A DNA stretch of 64,000 nucleotides from Gemmatimonas sp. (GTDB taxonomy: Bacteria; Gemmatimonadota; Gemmatimonadetes; Gemmatimonadales; Gemmatimonadaceae): contig NZ_JANPLK010000009.1 in NCBI RefSeq assembly GCF_031426495.1, positions 62,001-126,000 on the forward strand. Direction: 5' to 3'. This document shows, piece by piece, positions 49,299 through 57,904 of the stretch (positions are counted from its first letter, which is position 1; each line of letters begins with the position of its first letter). Under the pieces are notes generated by a model, which was not told the origin of the DNA, did no database searches, and worked only from the letters and a program-made list of their open reading frames with translations. A program made the translations under genes and the position numbers.

Positions 49299-50324
49299 TC
49301 ACGTCGTCACCGCGAGATCGAGCAAGTCCGACAGCTCCTCGAAGAGCGCGTGCGCGGTCGGTTCGGCCAGCGTGCCACGCTGCCAATGCGTCTTGAGTTC
49401 GTCGCGTACCGCGCGCGCGCGCGTGATGGCCGAGTGTCCGCGATAGAGCAGGGACTCGATCGGAATCACCGCGGGCGCCACGGCCGGCGGCGCTTCCGAT
49501 GCGCCGGACCACGTGATGCTCGCTTGCTTCACTTGCTGTGCGAGCTGTTGGTCGGTGATTTCCCGGTCCATCAGCAGCCGTGCGACACTTTGCACGCCCT
49601 GACGCTCGTGGGCCGTGGCCAAGGGCGCCCGCGCCATGCGTGTCGCCATATTGGCGATGCTGGCCGCACCATAACTCTCGGCCACGTCCGCCAGTCCCAG
49701 CAGCGAGCGACGAATGCCATCGGCGAGGGCGAGCTGTGACGGGCCGGCGTTGCTGCTCGCCAGCGCCGCCGACTCGCGGGCCACGCCATCGGCGGCGGCA
49801 GCGATATCAGTGCGAAAGCGCTGTGCCAAGGTGATTGGCGGCGCGGCGTTTCGCTGCAGAATCGCCGGCATGCCGTCATCCGGGAAGAAGCGCGAAATCG
49901 GTACGACGTGCGTGGCTGGAGACGCCGCCGGTGTATCGGTGGCGAGATACCCGGCGGCGACCGCGGCCAGCGCCACCGACTGCGTCCGACTGCGGCGCTG
50001 CTCGGCGTCGGTCCACACGCCCGCGCGTTCCACCAGCGAGCGCAATTCCACCAGCGCGCCGCGCACGGCGAAGTGCAGCCGCTGATCCCAGCGCAGTTCG
50101 TTGTCACGCAGCCCGGTTGCGATGCGTTCGATGGTAGACGCGAGGTCGGGCAGCCCTTCGAGCCGCGTCATGGTCGCGCTGCCGCGGAGCGCGCGCGCGT
50201 TCGTGAGAAAGGCGGCGGCGTCCGGCGTCTGCTCTTCCGCGTCGGCCATCATCTGGTCGAGGCGGCCGAGATACTCCATCGCTTCCTTTTGGAAGAACTC
50301 GATGAGGGCGTGCGGTGCACTCAT
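49299..50324 (-). CDS. Hpt-like helical protein without the phospho-acceptor histidine
   Basis: A 341-residue all-helical protein. The first 110 residues follow a histidine phosphotransfer domain: F-F-Q-K-E-A-M-E-Y-L-G-R-L-D-Q-M, then A-F-L-T-N-A-R-A-L-R-G-S-A-T-M, where families have A-H-x-L-K-G-S. The His is replaced by Arg, so phosphotransfer through this site is not possible. The remaining two thirds are helical, with two later stretches (D-G-I-R-R-S-L-L-G-L-A-D-V-A-E-S-Y-G and E-L-S-D-L-L-D-L) of unknown role. It might be a structural or decoy partner of chemosensory or two-component proteins. Spacing to the flippase gene is 13 bases. Confidence 0.7.
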   Translation of the reverse strand: MSAPHALIEFFQKEAMEYLGRLDQMMADAEEQTPDAAAFLTNARALRGSATMTRLEGLPDLASTIERIATGLRDNELRWDQRLHFAVRGALVELRSLVERAGVWTDAEQRRSRTQSVALAAVAAGYLATDTPAASPATHVVPISRFFPDDGMPAILQRNAAPPITLAQRFRTDIAAAADGVARESAALASSNAGPSQLALADGIRRSLLGLADVAESYGAASIANMATRMARAPLATAHERQGVQSVARLLMDREITDQQLAQQVKQASITWSGASEAPPAVAPAVIPIESLLYRGHSAITRARAVRDELKTHWQRGTLAEPTAHALFEELSDLLDLAVTT

Positions 50325-50373
50325 GCGCGGCAGCTCGGACGAAGAAGGTGAGTCGGGTGATGCACGGACGAGA

Positions 50374-51117
50374 CTAGAAGCGGTCGGCCTCGCGCGCGTC
50401 GTCCATGGCCTGACGGATCTCGCGTACGGCTTCGGACAGTCCTACAAAGATGGCGCGCCCGACGATGGCGTGCCCGATGTTCAATTCTTCGATCTCGGGA
50501 ATCGCCGCCACCGGTCCGACGTTCTGCACCGACAGGCCGTGCCCGGCGTGCACCGCCATTCCCAGTGACGACGCCAGCGCGGCGGCGGCGGCCAGCGCCT
50601 GCAACGTGCGCGGCTCCGTCGGAGCGTGCGCGTACTGACCCGTGTGCAGCTCGACGGCATCGGTGCCCAACTCGTGCGCGGCACGAACCGCCGCCGCGTC
50701 CGGGTCAATGAACAGACTGGTGCGCACCCCCGCGCGTTTCAGACGCGCAATGGACTCCCGCAGCTGAGGCGCCGCGCGGAACACATCGAGGCCACCCTCC
50801 GTGGTGACTTCTTCCCGGCGCTCGGGCACCAGGGTCACCGCCACGGGGCGGAGCGTTTCGGCCAAGGCCAGCATCTCCTCGGTCGCGGCACACTCCAGAT
50901 TGAGCGCGGTGGTGACGGTCGTGGCGAGGCGATGGATGTCCACGTCCTGCATGTGCCGTCGATCTTCCCGCAGGTGAGCGGTGATGCCGTCGGCGCCGGC
51001 CTGCTCGCACAGCACGGCCGCCGCCACCGGATCGGGCTCGGCACTGCGACGTGCCTGCCGGACCGTGGCAACGTGGTCGATGTTTACATAGAGGCGCTGG
51101 TAGCGAAGCGACGTCAC
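50374..51117 (-). CDS. pdxJ: Pyridoxine 5'-phosphate synthase
   Basis: Condenses 1-deoxyxylulose 5-phosphate and 3-amino-2-oxopropyl phosphate in vitamin B6 synthesis. It is a TIM barrel of 247 residues, normal for PdxJ. Recognisable motifs are L-Y-V-N-I-D-H-V-A-T-V-R-Q-A-R at the start, T-A-H-L-R-E-D-R-R-H, N-L-E-C-A-A-T-E-E-M, V-T-L-V-P-E-R-R-E-E, L-F-I-D-P and H-A-G-H-G-L. The start is GTG at 51117, confirmed by the tight N-terminal match. It is followed by a 49-base gap before the Hpt-like gene. Confidence 0.93.
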   Translation of the reverse strand: MTSLRYQRLYVNIDHVATVRQARRSAEPDPVAAAVLCEQAGADGITAHLREDRRHMQDVDIHRLATTVTTALNLECAATEEMLALAETLRPVAVTLVPERREEVTTEGGLDVFRAAPQLRESIARLKRAGVRTSLFIDPDAAAVRAAHELGTDAVELHTGQYAHAPTEPRTLQALAAAAALASSLGMAVHAGHGLSVQNVGPVAAIPEIEELNIGHAIVGRAIFVGLSEAVREIRQAMDDAREADRF

Positions 51118-51243
51118 TGGGGTATCCGGTAGAAGAACGTGTGGGGTACCTTTCTCCCCGACGAACGGACGGGACCGTGTTTGGTGCCTGTGAACGACAG
51201 GTCTGCACGCGGACGAACCGTCAAGCTGGTCAACACCGTGGGT

Positions 51244-51249
51244 AGGAGG
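51244..51249 (+). promoter_or_regulatory. Shine-Dalgarno AGGAGG for the lipoprotein GTG start
   Basis: AGGAGG ends five bases before the GTG at 51255 and decides this start over the ATG at 51267. It is the only full consensus ribosome-binding site I found directly before a start in this window. Confidence 0.7.
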
Positions 51250-51254
51250 CCTGC

Positions 51255-51767
51255 GTGCCGCGTAAGATGATGCAAAACCGTGTACTCATGTACTCTCTGC
51301 TGCTCGCCACGGCGAGCGGCCTGAGTGCGTGCACCCGAACGATCCAGAGCACCGAGACCTCGATTCCTGGCGCGGCCGCGCCGTCGGTGCGGGGCGATGC
51401 GCCGGATGCCATCGGTGCGGTCACGGGCAAGGCCGCGGTGGAGGGCTTCCTGAAGGCCGTGAAAGCGCAGGATCTCCAGACCATGAGCGCCATCTGGGGC
51501 ACCACCAAGGGCGCCGCGCGCGACCAGATGAAGCGCGAGGACCTCGAAAAGCGCCTCATCATCATGCAGTGCACGCTCACGCACGATCGATGGGCGTTTA
51601 TCGAAGATCGGCCCCGTCTGCAGACGGGCGGGCGACAGGAGTTCCAGCTTGAGTTCTTCCAGGGACCGCGGTCCGCCAAGACCTCGATTCTGACCGTGAG
51701 CGGGCCTGGTGGCCGCTGGTTCGTGGAGGACATCAACCTCCTCCCGCTGAAAGAGTTCTGCCGCTAA
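51255..51767 (+). CDS. Small lipoprotein of unknown function
   Basis: A 170-residue lipoprotein starting with GTG, chosen because a perfect AGGAGG lies five bases upstream. The signal ends in L-S-A-C (Cys26). The mature part (about 50-170) has an alpha/beta pattern resembling NTF2-like or DUF4440-type cone-shaped domains: A-V-E-G-F-L-K-A-V-K-A-Q-D-L-Q-T-M-S-A-I-W-G, typical of their first helix, and a terminal F-V-E-D-I-N-L-L-P strand. No catalytic residues are identifiable. It stands alone and is convergent with the epimerase gene. Confidence 0.75.
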   Translation: MPRKMMQNRVLMYSLLLATASGLSACTRTIQSTETSIPGAAAPSVRGDAPDAIGAVTGKAAVEGFLKAVKAQDLQTMSAIWGTTKGAARDQMKREDLEKRLIIMQCTLTHDRWAFIEDRPRLQTGGRQEFQLEFFQGPRSAKTSILTVSGPGGRWFVEDINLLPLKEFCR

Positions 51768-51805
51768 ACAGTAGCGACCTGGACTGGTGACGCTGGACAC
51801 CCAGA

Positions 51806-52216
51806 CTAGTATTCGGACAGTTCGACGAGCACGCCGCCGGTAGCGCTTGGATGGAGAAACGCGATGCGCTTCCCCTCCGCGCCCAGGCGTGGTGTTTCAT
51901 CGATAAGTCGGAGGCCGGCATCACGGCAGCGCTGCATCGTGCCGTCGAGGTCGTCCACCGCGAAACACACGTGGTGAATACCGGGGCCTCGTTTGGCGAC
52001 GTACTTGCCGATCGGAGAGTCGTCGGACTTCGCTTCGAGGAGCTCTACCAACGATTCGCCGGCTGCCAGTCCCGCAATGGTGGCGCCGTCGGCATCGTCC
52101 AGTGGAACCTCGGGCAGGCCGAGGACATCGCGGTAGAAGGGAAGCAGCTCGTCGAGGGCACGCACAGCGATCCCGATGTGGGCGATGCGCGTGCCGCGGC
52201 GTACGGAGTCGGTCAT
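51806..52216 (-). CDS. mce: Methylmalonyl-CoA epimerase
   Basis: Interconverts (R)- and (S)-methylmalonyl-CoA for the propionate/odd-chain pathway. The ATG at 52216 gives 136 residues, the normal length of the vicinal-oxygen-chelate family member. Metal ligands are visible: His13 in I-A-H-I-G-I-A-V, a second His in G-I-H-H-V-C-F-A-V, and the Glu in V-L-V-E-L at the end. Typical Y-R-D-V-L-G-L and G-E-S-L-V-E-L-L-E blocks are present. The 140 additional residues of an earlier start overlap trxA antisense and are rejected. It is divergent from thioredoxin. Confidence 0.92.
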   Translation of the reverse strand: MTDSVRRGTRIAHIGIAVRALDELLPFYRDVLGLPEVPLDDADGATIAGLAAGESLVELLEAKSDDSPIGKYVAKRGPGIHHVCFAVDDLDGTMQRCRDAGLRLIDETPRLGAEGKRIAFLHPSATGGVLVELSEY

Positions 52217-52318
52217 GTTCGGCGGTGTTGATGCGGGCGTGAACGAATTCCGAATTCTAATCCTGCAGACGGGCGCGAGAGCAACCGGTAAAGGCCGGAA
52301 GCCGCGCCAACGGAGCAC

Positions 52319-52645
52319 ATGATGGCGAACGCAGTTGAAGTGAAGGATGACACTTTTGCGGCCGAGATCGAGCAGTACGAAGGGCTCGCGGTCGTGGATT
52401 TCTGGGCCACGTGGTGTGCGCCGTGCCGCATGATCGCGCCGATCGTGGAAGCGCTGGCCACCGAATACGCGGGCAAGGCGAAGGTGGCCAAGCTCGACGT
52501 CGACAACAACCAGCGGACCGCGGCGCGTTTCAACGTGCGGTCGATCCCCACGATCCTGTTTTTTAAGGACGGCAAGCTGGTGGATCAGGTCGTCGGCGCG
52601 GTTCCGCGCCCGGCGCTCGAAGCCAAGTTCAAGGAGCACGCCTGA
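52319..52645 (+). CDS. trxA: Thioredoxin with C-A-P-C active site
   Basis: A 108-residue cytoplasmic disulfide reductant. The fold is complete: V-V-D-F-W-A-T-W-C-A-P-C-R-M with the redox pair Cys33 and Cys36, the K-L-D-V-D strand, R-S-I-P-T-I with the cis-Pro, and F-K-D-G-K. The active site is C-A-P-C rather than C-G-P-C; this is a known variant that shifts redox potential. A weak Shine-Dalgarno-like CGGAG lies upstream. Two in-frame ATGs (52319, 52322) are both possible. rsmI follows by 92 bases, or by five if its alternative start is used. Confidence 0.95.
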   Translation: MMANAVEVKDDTFAAEIEQYEGLAVVDFWATWCAPCRMIAPIVEALATEYAGKAKVAKLDVDNNQRTAARFNVRSIPTILFFKDGKLVDQVVGAVPRPALEAKFKEHA

Positions 52646-52737
52646 CCAAGGTGGGCGACGCGCCCGGTTCGGCCGAATCGGAGGTTCTTGCCTCCGATCT
52701 CGCCGACCGGGCGGCGACGCTCTGGCCGACCGCGGCC

Positions 52738-53559
52738 ATGTCCGGGGCGTTACATATCGTCAGCACGCCGATCGGGAATTTGGGGGACATTTCCCTGCGT
52801 GCCCTCGCCGTGCTCAAGGAATGCGCGGTGATCTGCTGTGAGGATACCCGGCACGCGCGCACCCTGCTCAGTCGCTATGGCATCGGGACGCCCACGATTG
52901 CCGTGCACGAGCACAACGAAGCCAGCGTCATTCCGCGCCTGGTTGCGCGCCTGAAAGAGGGCGAAGCCATCGCCTTGATCAGCGACGCCGGGACGCCGTT
53001 GGTGTCCGATCCCGGTGCCCGACTGGCTGAAGCCGCAGCAATCGCTGGTGTACGGGTGGTGCCGATTCCGGGCGCGTCCGCCGTGCTGGCCGCTCTCGTG
53101 GCATCGGGCATGGTACCGCATCCCTTCACCATGCTGGGATTCCCGGCGCGGAAGGGGAAGGAGCGCGAGGAGCAGCTGGCCCTCGCCGCCCGCCTGCCGC
53201 ACGCCGTAGTGCTGTACGAATCGCCCAACCGCTTGGTCGACACGTTGCGTGATCTGGCCGCCATTGCCGGCACCACCCGCCCGGTTGCGGTGGCCCGCGA
53301 GCTGACGAAGCATTTTGAAGAGGTCAAACGCGGAACGCTCGAGGAGGTGGCCGCGTATTACGAGGGCACGCCACCGCGCGGGGAAATCGTGATCGTTCTG
53401 GGTGGCGCGTCGGTCGTCGCCCCGAGTGAAGACGGCCTTCAGGCGGTGGCAGTGGCCCTGCGCGAGGAAGGGTTCCGTCCTCGTGACATCGTCCAGCGGC
53501 TCATGGACGAACATGGTGCCAGCCGTAATCTCGCCTACCGTCTCGCTCACGATACCTGA
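52738..53559 (+). CDS. rsmI: 16S rRNA 2'-O-ribose C1402 methyltransferase
   Basis: Methylates the 2'-OH of C1402 in 16S rRNA. The fold and motifs of the tetrapyrrole-methylase family are clear in 273 residues: L-H-I-V-S-T-P-I-G-N-L-G-D-I-S-L-R-A-L, C-E-D-T-R-H-A-R, I-S-D-A-G-T-P-L-V-S-D-P-G, and P-I-P-G-A-S-A-V. I use the ATG at 52738 since it matches the family N-terminus; an in-frame GTG at 52651 would add 29 variable residues and begin just after trxA. It overlaps the DUF4159 gene by one base (TGATG). Confidence 0.93.
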   Translation: MSGALHIVSTPIGNLGDISLRALAVLKECAVICCEDTRHARTLLSRYGIGTPTIAVHEHNEASVIPRLVARLKEGEAIALISDAGTPLVSDPGARLAEAAAIAGVRVVPIPGASAVLAALVASGMVPHPFTMLGFPARKGKEREEQLALAARLPHAVVLYESPNRLVDTLRDLAAIAGTTRPVAVARELTKHFEEVKRGTLEEVAAYYEGTPPRGEIVIVLGGASVVAPSEDGLQAVAVALREEGFRPRDIVQRLMDEHGASRNLAYRLAHDT

Positions 53560-54263
53560 TGCGGCTTCCGGCCGGTCGTTCCCTCCGCTTCGCTCTGCTC
53601 GCCGCTGTCGTCGGCGCATCGCTGGCGTTCACGCCATTCGCTGCGCTACGTGGCCCGGGTCGCTTGGCGATCGCCCGCGTACAGTACGAAGGCGGTGGTG
53701 ACTGGTACGCGAATCCGTCCAGCTTGCCAAATCTCATTCGCGCGATCGCCGAGCGCACCGCGCTGCCGATCGAGCGCGCCGAGGCAAAGGTCACGTTCAC
53801 CGATTCGTCGCTGTTCGACTTTCCGTTCCTGCACATCACGGGACACGGCGAGATAAAGCTCAGCGACATCGAAGTGAAGCGCCTGCGCGAGTATCTCACG
53901 CGCGGTGGTTTTCTGCACGTGGACGACAACTACGGACTCGACGACAGCTTCCGTCGCGAGATCAAGCGGGTGTTCCCCGACCGGCCGCTGGTCGATGTGC
54001 CCCATAGCCACCCGATCTACCATCTGGTGTACGACTTCGAGAATGGGCCGCCGAAAGTGCACGAGCACGATGGCAAGCCGGCGAAGGGGATGGGCATCTT
54101 CATCGGCAACCGACTCGCCGTGTACTACACCTACTCCGCCGATCTCGGCAACGGATGGGAAGACGTGGGCACCTATCCCGATCCGCCGCTGCTCCATGAA
54201 CAGGCCATCCGCATGGGCGTGAATCTGTTTACCTACGCGGTCACCAGCCGGGTTACGCCGTGA
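53559..54263 (+). CDS. DUF4159 exported/membrane protein
   Basis: A 234-residue protein of the DUF4159 family with an N-terminal hydrophobic segment (signal or anchor, about 8-28). The family core is clear: R-V-Q-Y-E-G-G-G-D-W-Y-A-N-P-S-S-L-P-N-L, then L-F-D-F-P-F-L-H-I-T-G-H-G, R-E-Y-L-T-R-G-G-F-L-H-V-D-D-N-Y-G, and H-P-I-Y-H-L-V-Y-D-F. In other bacteria DUF4159 genes sit with DUF4175, MoxR and DUF58-type genes in envelope-linked (aerotolerance-like) operons. Here it is the first gene of the DUF4159-DUF4175 pair, with TGATG and GTGA overlaps to both neighbours. Biochemical role is unknown. Confidence 0.88.
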   Translation: MRLPAGRSLRFALLAAVVGASLAFTPFAALRGPGRLAIARVQYEGGGDWYANPSSLPNLIRAIAERTALPIERAEAKVTFTDSSLFDFPFLHITGHGEIKLSDIEVKRLREYLTRGGFLHVDDNYGLDDSFRREIKRVFPDRPLVDVPHSHPIYHLVYDFENGPPKVHEHDGKPAKGMGIFIGNRLAVYYTYSADLGNGWEDVGTYPDPPLLHEQAIRMGVNLFTYAVTSRVTP

Positions 54264-57200
54264 CGGCCCCCGCGCTGCGCACATCGGCGACGTCCTCGGA
54301 CACACTCGAAACGCGACTCGCCCGCGAACAGTCCACGCTGCGCGCCCGCTCGATGGCGGCCGTGGTTCTCGCTGTGATCGGCGTTGTCGCGCTCGCGTTG
54401 GTTTGCAGCGCGTGGCTGATGGCCGACGGACGTTGGATGACGTTGCCACGCGCGGTGCCGATCGCCATGTGGGTTGCGGCAGTGGCCGCCGCCGCTGGCC
54501 TCGTGTGGTCGCTGCGCAAGCGCAATGCGGATGTGTTATCGCTCACGTCGCTTGCCGCGGCGATCGAACGTGAGCAGGTGTTGCGCTCGGGCTCTCTGCG
54601 CGGTGCGCTGGAAGTAGCACGAACCGGCGCGCTCGGTGCGCGCGCCTCGCAGGATGTCGCTCGCCGATTGGCGCCGGGCGCGCTGGCGCCGCAGGTGGCG
54701 CAGCGACTCGGGCGCGGCGTGACGGTGGCCGGCGTGCTGGCTGCGATCACGGTGGGCGCACTTTCGTGGTCGGCGCGCGAAGCCCCCGATGGCTTCGCGG
54801 CCACGGTGCATCCGGTGCGCGCCTGGCGTGGTACTCTGCTGCCGGCCCTCGGTTTCGACAAACTCCCCACGCTCGTGCCGCGCGGGATGCCCGTATCGCT
54901 GCGCGTGCGCGCCGACGGCCGCAACAGCGTGACGATTTCGCGCCGGGCCGAAGGTGAGGCCTGGCGCGACACCACGCTGAGTGTACGCGCTGATGGAATG
55001 GTCACGCTGGCCCTCGGTGCGGTCTCGGCGCCGATCACGGTTCGCGTGAACGACGGACGGGCGCCGGAACTGAATGGCCTCATCACCGTGGCCGATCGCG
55101 GCTGGATCGGTGACGTCGCGCTGTTCGCCGACTATCCGGCGTATCTCCGTCGCACCGATGAATCGATGGAGCCGGTGCCGCCGCTGCGTGTGCCGCGTGG
55201 CACGCACGTGCGCGTGACGGCGATGCTGCGTGGTGGGGCGCGCGATGCGATGCTCACCGATGGTCGTGATACCGTGCGCTTCCCTGCGTCGGTGAACGGG
55301 GCCGCGGTATCGGCGAGGATTTCGCTCGACCACGATGGCAGCTGGAGCTGGATCGCGGCGGCCACGCCGAGCGCCGACGCTGCGACGTTGCCGCCCGAAC
55401 TACCTGATGCGCTCGCGTTCACCGTTGTGCCGGACAAACGTCCGGAAGTCGCCATCGTCTCGCCAGGCTCCGATACCGCGATCGGTCCGACCGGTATCGT
55501 GCCGGTATACGTCGACGCCAGCGACGATCACGGCGTGAGCAACGTGTCGCTGCAGGTGTGGCGCGAAAGTGCCGGTGCAACGGGTGCGGTCACGCGTGAG
55601 CGCATCGATGTGGCGTCGCCGTCGTCGCCGCTGTTCCAAGGTGGCGCGTCGATCACACTCGACGGGCGCAAGCTCGAACCGGGTGATCGGTTGCATGTGA
55701 CCGCGGTGGCCACCGACGATTCGCCGTGGCGCCAGACTACGGTGAGCGCCGAAGTGTTGTTGCGCGTGCCGAGTCTCACCGAGCAGCGGGCGATGGCTCG
55801 CGCGTTGGCCGATTCGCTGGCGGCGCAGGCGCAACGGTTGGCGCAGCAGGAGAAGCGGCTGCAGCAGAACACCGATAACGCCGCCCGCAATCGCGACCTG
55901 AAGGGTGGCGGCACATCGGAAGAGGCGAAGGCCAACGGTACGGCCAAGACCGAAGGCGGCAAGAGCCAGTCGATGAGCTTCTCGGCGGCCGAGAAGGCCA
56001 AGCAGTTGGCGCGCGATCAGCAGCAGCTGGGCGCCAAGGTGGATTCACTGCGACAGAACGCGAAGGAGCTCGAGTCGCGCTTGAAGAACGCGAACGCGCT
56101 CGACACGGCGCTGGCGTCGCGGATGAAAGACATCCAGAAGTTGTTGCGCGATGCGATGACCCCCGAGATGCAGAAGCAGCTCGAGGAGCTATCCAAGAAT
56201 TCCGATCGACTCAGCGGCACCGAAGCGCAGAAGTCGATGCAGCAGCTAGGTGAGCAGCAGAAGCAGATGCGCGAGCAGCTGGAGAAGAGCGCTGAGATGC
56301 TGAAGCGCGCCGCGCTCGAAGGCGCGATGCAGACGCTGCGTGACGACGCGAAGGACTTGGCGAAGGAGCAGAAGCAAGCGGCCGATCGCATGGATGGTCG
56401 TCAGAGCGAGAGCCGGCAGAGCGAAGGACGTCAGGAGAGCGCCGCCTCGAGTCCGAAGGAGCTGGCCGATCGCGCGCGTGAACTCGAGCGCGAAGTGCAG
56501 GCGCTGGCGAAGCGTCTGGAAGAGGCTGGCGCCAAGCCCGGCGCCTCGAAGACGCGCGCCGCGCAGCCGCTGGTGAACCAGGCGGCCGATGCCATGCAGA
56601 AGGCGGCGCAGGCGCAGCAGCAAAACGGCCCGAAGCAGGCCGGCGAGAAGGCGGGTGAACAGGGCCAGCCCAAGCCTGGCGAGAAGGATCCAAACGCGGC
56701 GGGCAAGGAGCCAGGCCAAGACGGCGCGGCGGGGCAGAAGCAGCCTGGCGGCGAGCCCAAACCGGGCGCCGAGAAGTCGGGCGCGCAGCCAAACGGTCAG
56801 CAGGGGCAACAGGGCACGCCGCAGCCAGGCCAGCAGGGGCAGAGCCAGCAGGGCGGCAAGCCGCAAGCGGGCCAGCAGGGCGACCCTGGTGATCAAGCCC
56901 GCAAGGCCGCTGACGCCATGGACAAGGCCGCGCAGCAGCTGTCGGCCGCGCGCGACGCGCAGGTCGATGCCTGGAAGACAGAGTTGTCCAGCGAGCTCGA
57001 TCAGTCCATCAACGAAACGATGCAGTTGGCGCGTCAGCAGTCGGAGCTCGAACAGAAGGCCCGTAGCCAAGGTGCGCAGGGCATGCAAGGCGAGCAGAGC
57101 GCGCTGCAGCAGGGTGTGCAACAGGCGGCCGAGCGGCTCGAGAAGGCCGGGCGCAGTTCGTCCTTGCTGTCGCAGCGTTCGCAGAAGGCCATGGGCGAAG

Positions 57201-57904
57201 CGCAGCGTCGCGTGGAGCAGGCCACGCAGCAGATGCAGCAGTCGGGGCAGCCTGGCGGCAGTGAGCAGGCGCAGAACGCGATGAAGGACGCCAGCGAGGC
57301 GCTCAATCAGGCGTTGTCGTCGCTGGTGCGCGATCGCGAAAAGATGAACGGCGCGCAGTCGGCGTCGGGCTTCACGGAAATGATGGAGCAGCTCAAGCAG
57401 CTCGCGCAGCAGCAGGGGCAGCTCAACGGCCAGATGCAGGGGCTCAACATGTTGCCCGGCGGCGCGAAGGGTGACGCCGCGAGGCAGCAGTCGCGCGTGC
57501 TCGCCAAGCAGCAGCGTGATGTGGCGCGCTCATTGAACGACGTGTCGGATGCCGATCAGACCGGACGCATGGATGCGTTGGCGAAGGAAGCGCAAACGTT
57601 GTCGCAGCAGATCGAACGGAACGGCATCGACCCCGCGGTCGCGGCGCGTCAGGCGCAGCTGTATCGCCGACTGCTCGATGCCGGTCGCTTCCTCGAGCAG
57701 GATGAGCGCGACGATCAGGGCCCGCGTGAGGCGAAGGCGGCCAACGGCAACGGCGCCTCCGGGCGCGTGGATGGCACGCCGTCGGGCAAGGCGGCCAACA
57801 AGTTTGCGCCGCCCACGTGGAACGAACTGCGCGGCCTCGGTCCCTACGAGCGTCGCATCGTGATCGAGTACTTCCGCAAGCTCAATGGCACGACGCCGCC
57901 GTAA
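54260..57904 (+). CDS. DUF4175 large membrane protein with long coiled-coil, Gln/Gly-rich tail
   Basis: A 1214-residue protein starting at GTG inside a GTGA overlap. Two adjacent membrane helices (about 35-55 and 70-85) and a third (about 155-175) anchor it; residues 180-500 form a beta-rich periplasmic part. From about 510 the sequence is a very long coiled coil, rich in Gln, Lys, Glu and Ala, with a low-complexity G-Q-Q-G / Q-P-G stretch around 790-880 and a conserved C-terminal helix-rich end. DUF4175 proteins occur with DUF4159; their role is unknown and likely structural in the envelope. The TPR gene overlaps its end by 20 bases. Confidence 0.88.
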   Translation: MTAPALRTSATSSDTLETRLAREQSTLRARSMAAVVLAVIGVVALALVCSAWLMADGRWMTLPRAVPIAMWVAAVAAAAGLVWSLRKRNADVLSLTSLAAAIEREQVLRSGSLRGALEVARTGALGARASQDVARRLAPGALAPQVAQRLGRGVTVAGVLAAITVGALSWSAREAPDGFAATVHPVRAWRGTLLPALGFDKLPTLVPRGMPVSLRVRADGRNSVTISRRAEGEAWRDTTLSVRADGMVTLALGAVSAPITVRVNDGRAPELNGLITVADRGWIGDVALFADYPAYLRRTDESMEPVPPLRVPRGTHVRVTAMLRGGARDAMLTDGRDTVRFPASVNGAAVSARISLDHDGSWSWIAAATPSADAATLPPELPDALAFTVVPDKRPEVAIVSPGSDTAIGPTGIVPVYVDASDDHGVSNVSLQVWRESAGATGAVTRERIDVASPSSPLFQGGASITLDGRKLEPGDRLHVTAVATDDSPWRQTTVSAEVLLRVPSLTEQRAMARALADSLAAQAQRLAQQEKRLQQNTDNAARNRDLKGGGTSEEAKANGTAKTEGGKSQSMSFSAAEKAKQLARDQQQLGAKVDSLRQNAKELESRLKNANALDTALASRMKDIQKLLRDAMTPEMQKQLEELSKNSDRLSGTEAQKSMQQLGEQQKQMREQLEKSAEMLKRAALEGAMQTLRDDAKDLAKEQKQAADRMDGRQSESRQSEGRQESAASSPKELADRARELEREVQALAKRLEEAGAKPGASKTRAAQPLVNQAADAMQKAAQAQQQNGPKQAGEKAGEQGQPKPGEKDPNAAGKEPGQDGAAGQKQPGGEPKPGAEKSGAQPNGQQGQQGTPQPGQQGQSQQGGKPQAGQQGDPGDQARKAADAMDKAAQQLSAARDAQVDAWKTELSSELDQSINETMQLARQQSELEQKARSQGAQGMQGEQSALQQGVQQAAERLEKAGRSSSLLSQRSQKAMGEAQRRVEQATQQMQQSGQPGGSEQAQNAMKDASEALNQALSSLVRDREKMNGAQSASGFTEMMEQLKQLAQQQGQLNGQMQGLNMLPGGAKGDAARQQSRVLAKQQRDVARSLNDVSDADQTGRMDALAKEAQTLSQQIERNGIDPAVAARQAQLYRRLLDAGRFLEQDERDDQGPREAKAANGNGASGRVDGTPSGKAANKFAPPTWNELRGLGPYERRIVIEYFRKLNGTTPP

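Noticed and set aside
56640..56900. Possible tandem DNA repeat in the DUF4175 gene
   Set aside because: The pattern is low-complexity coding (Gln/Gly/Pro/Lys) with variable unit length, part of the protein's tail.
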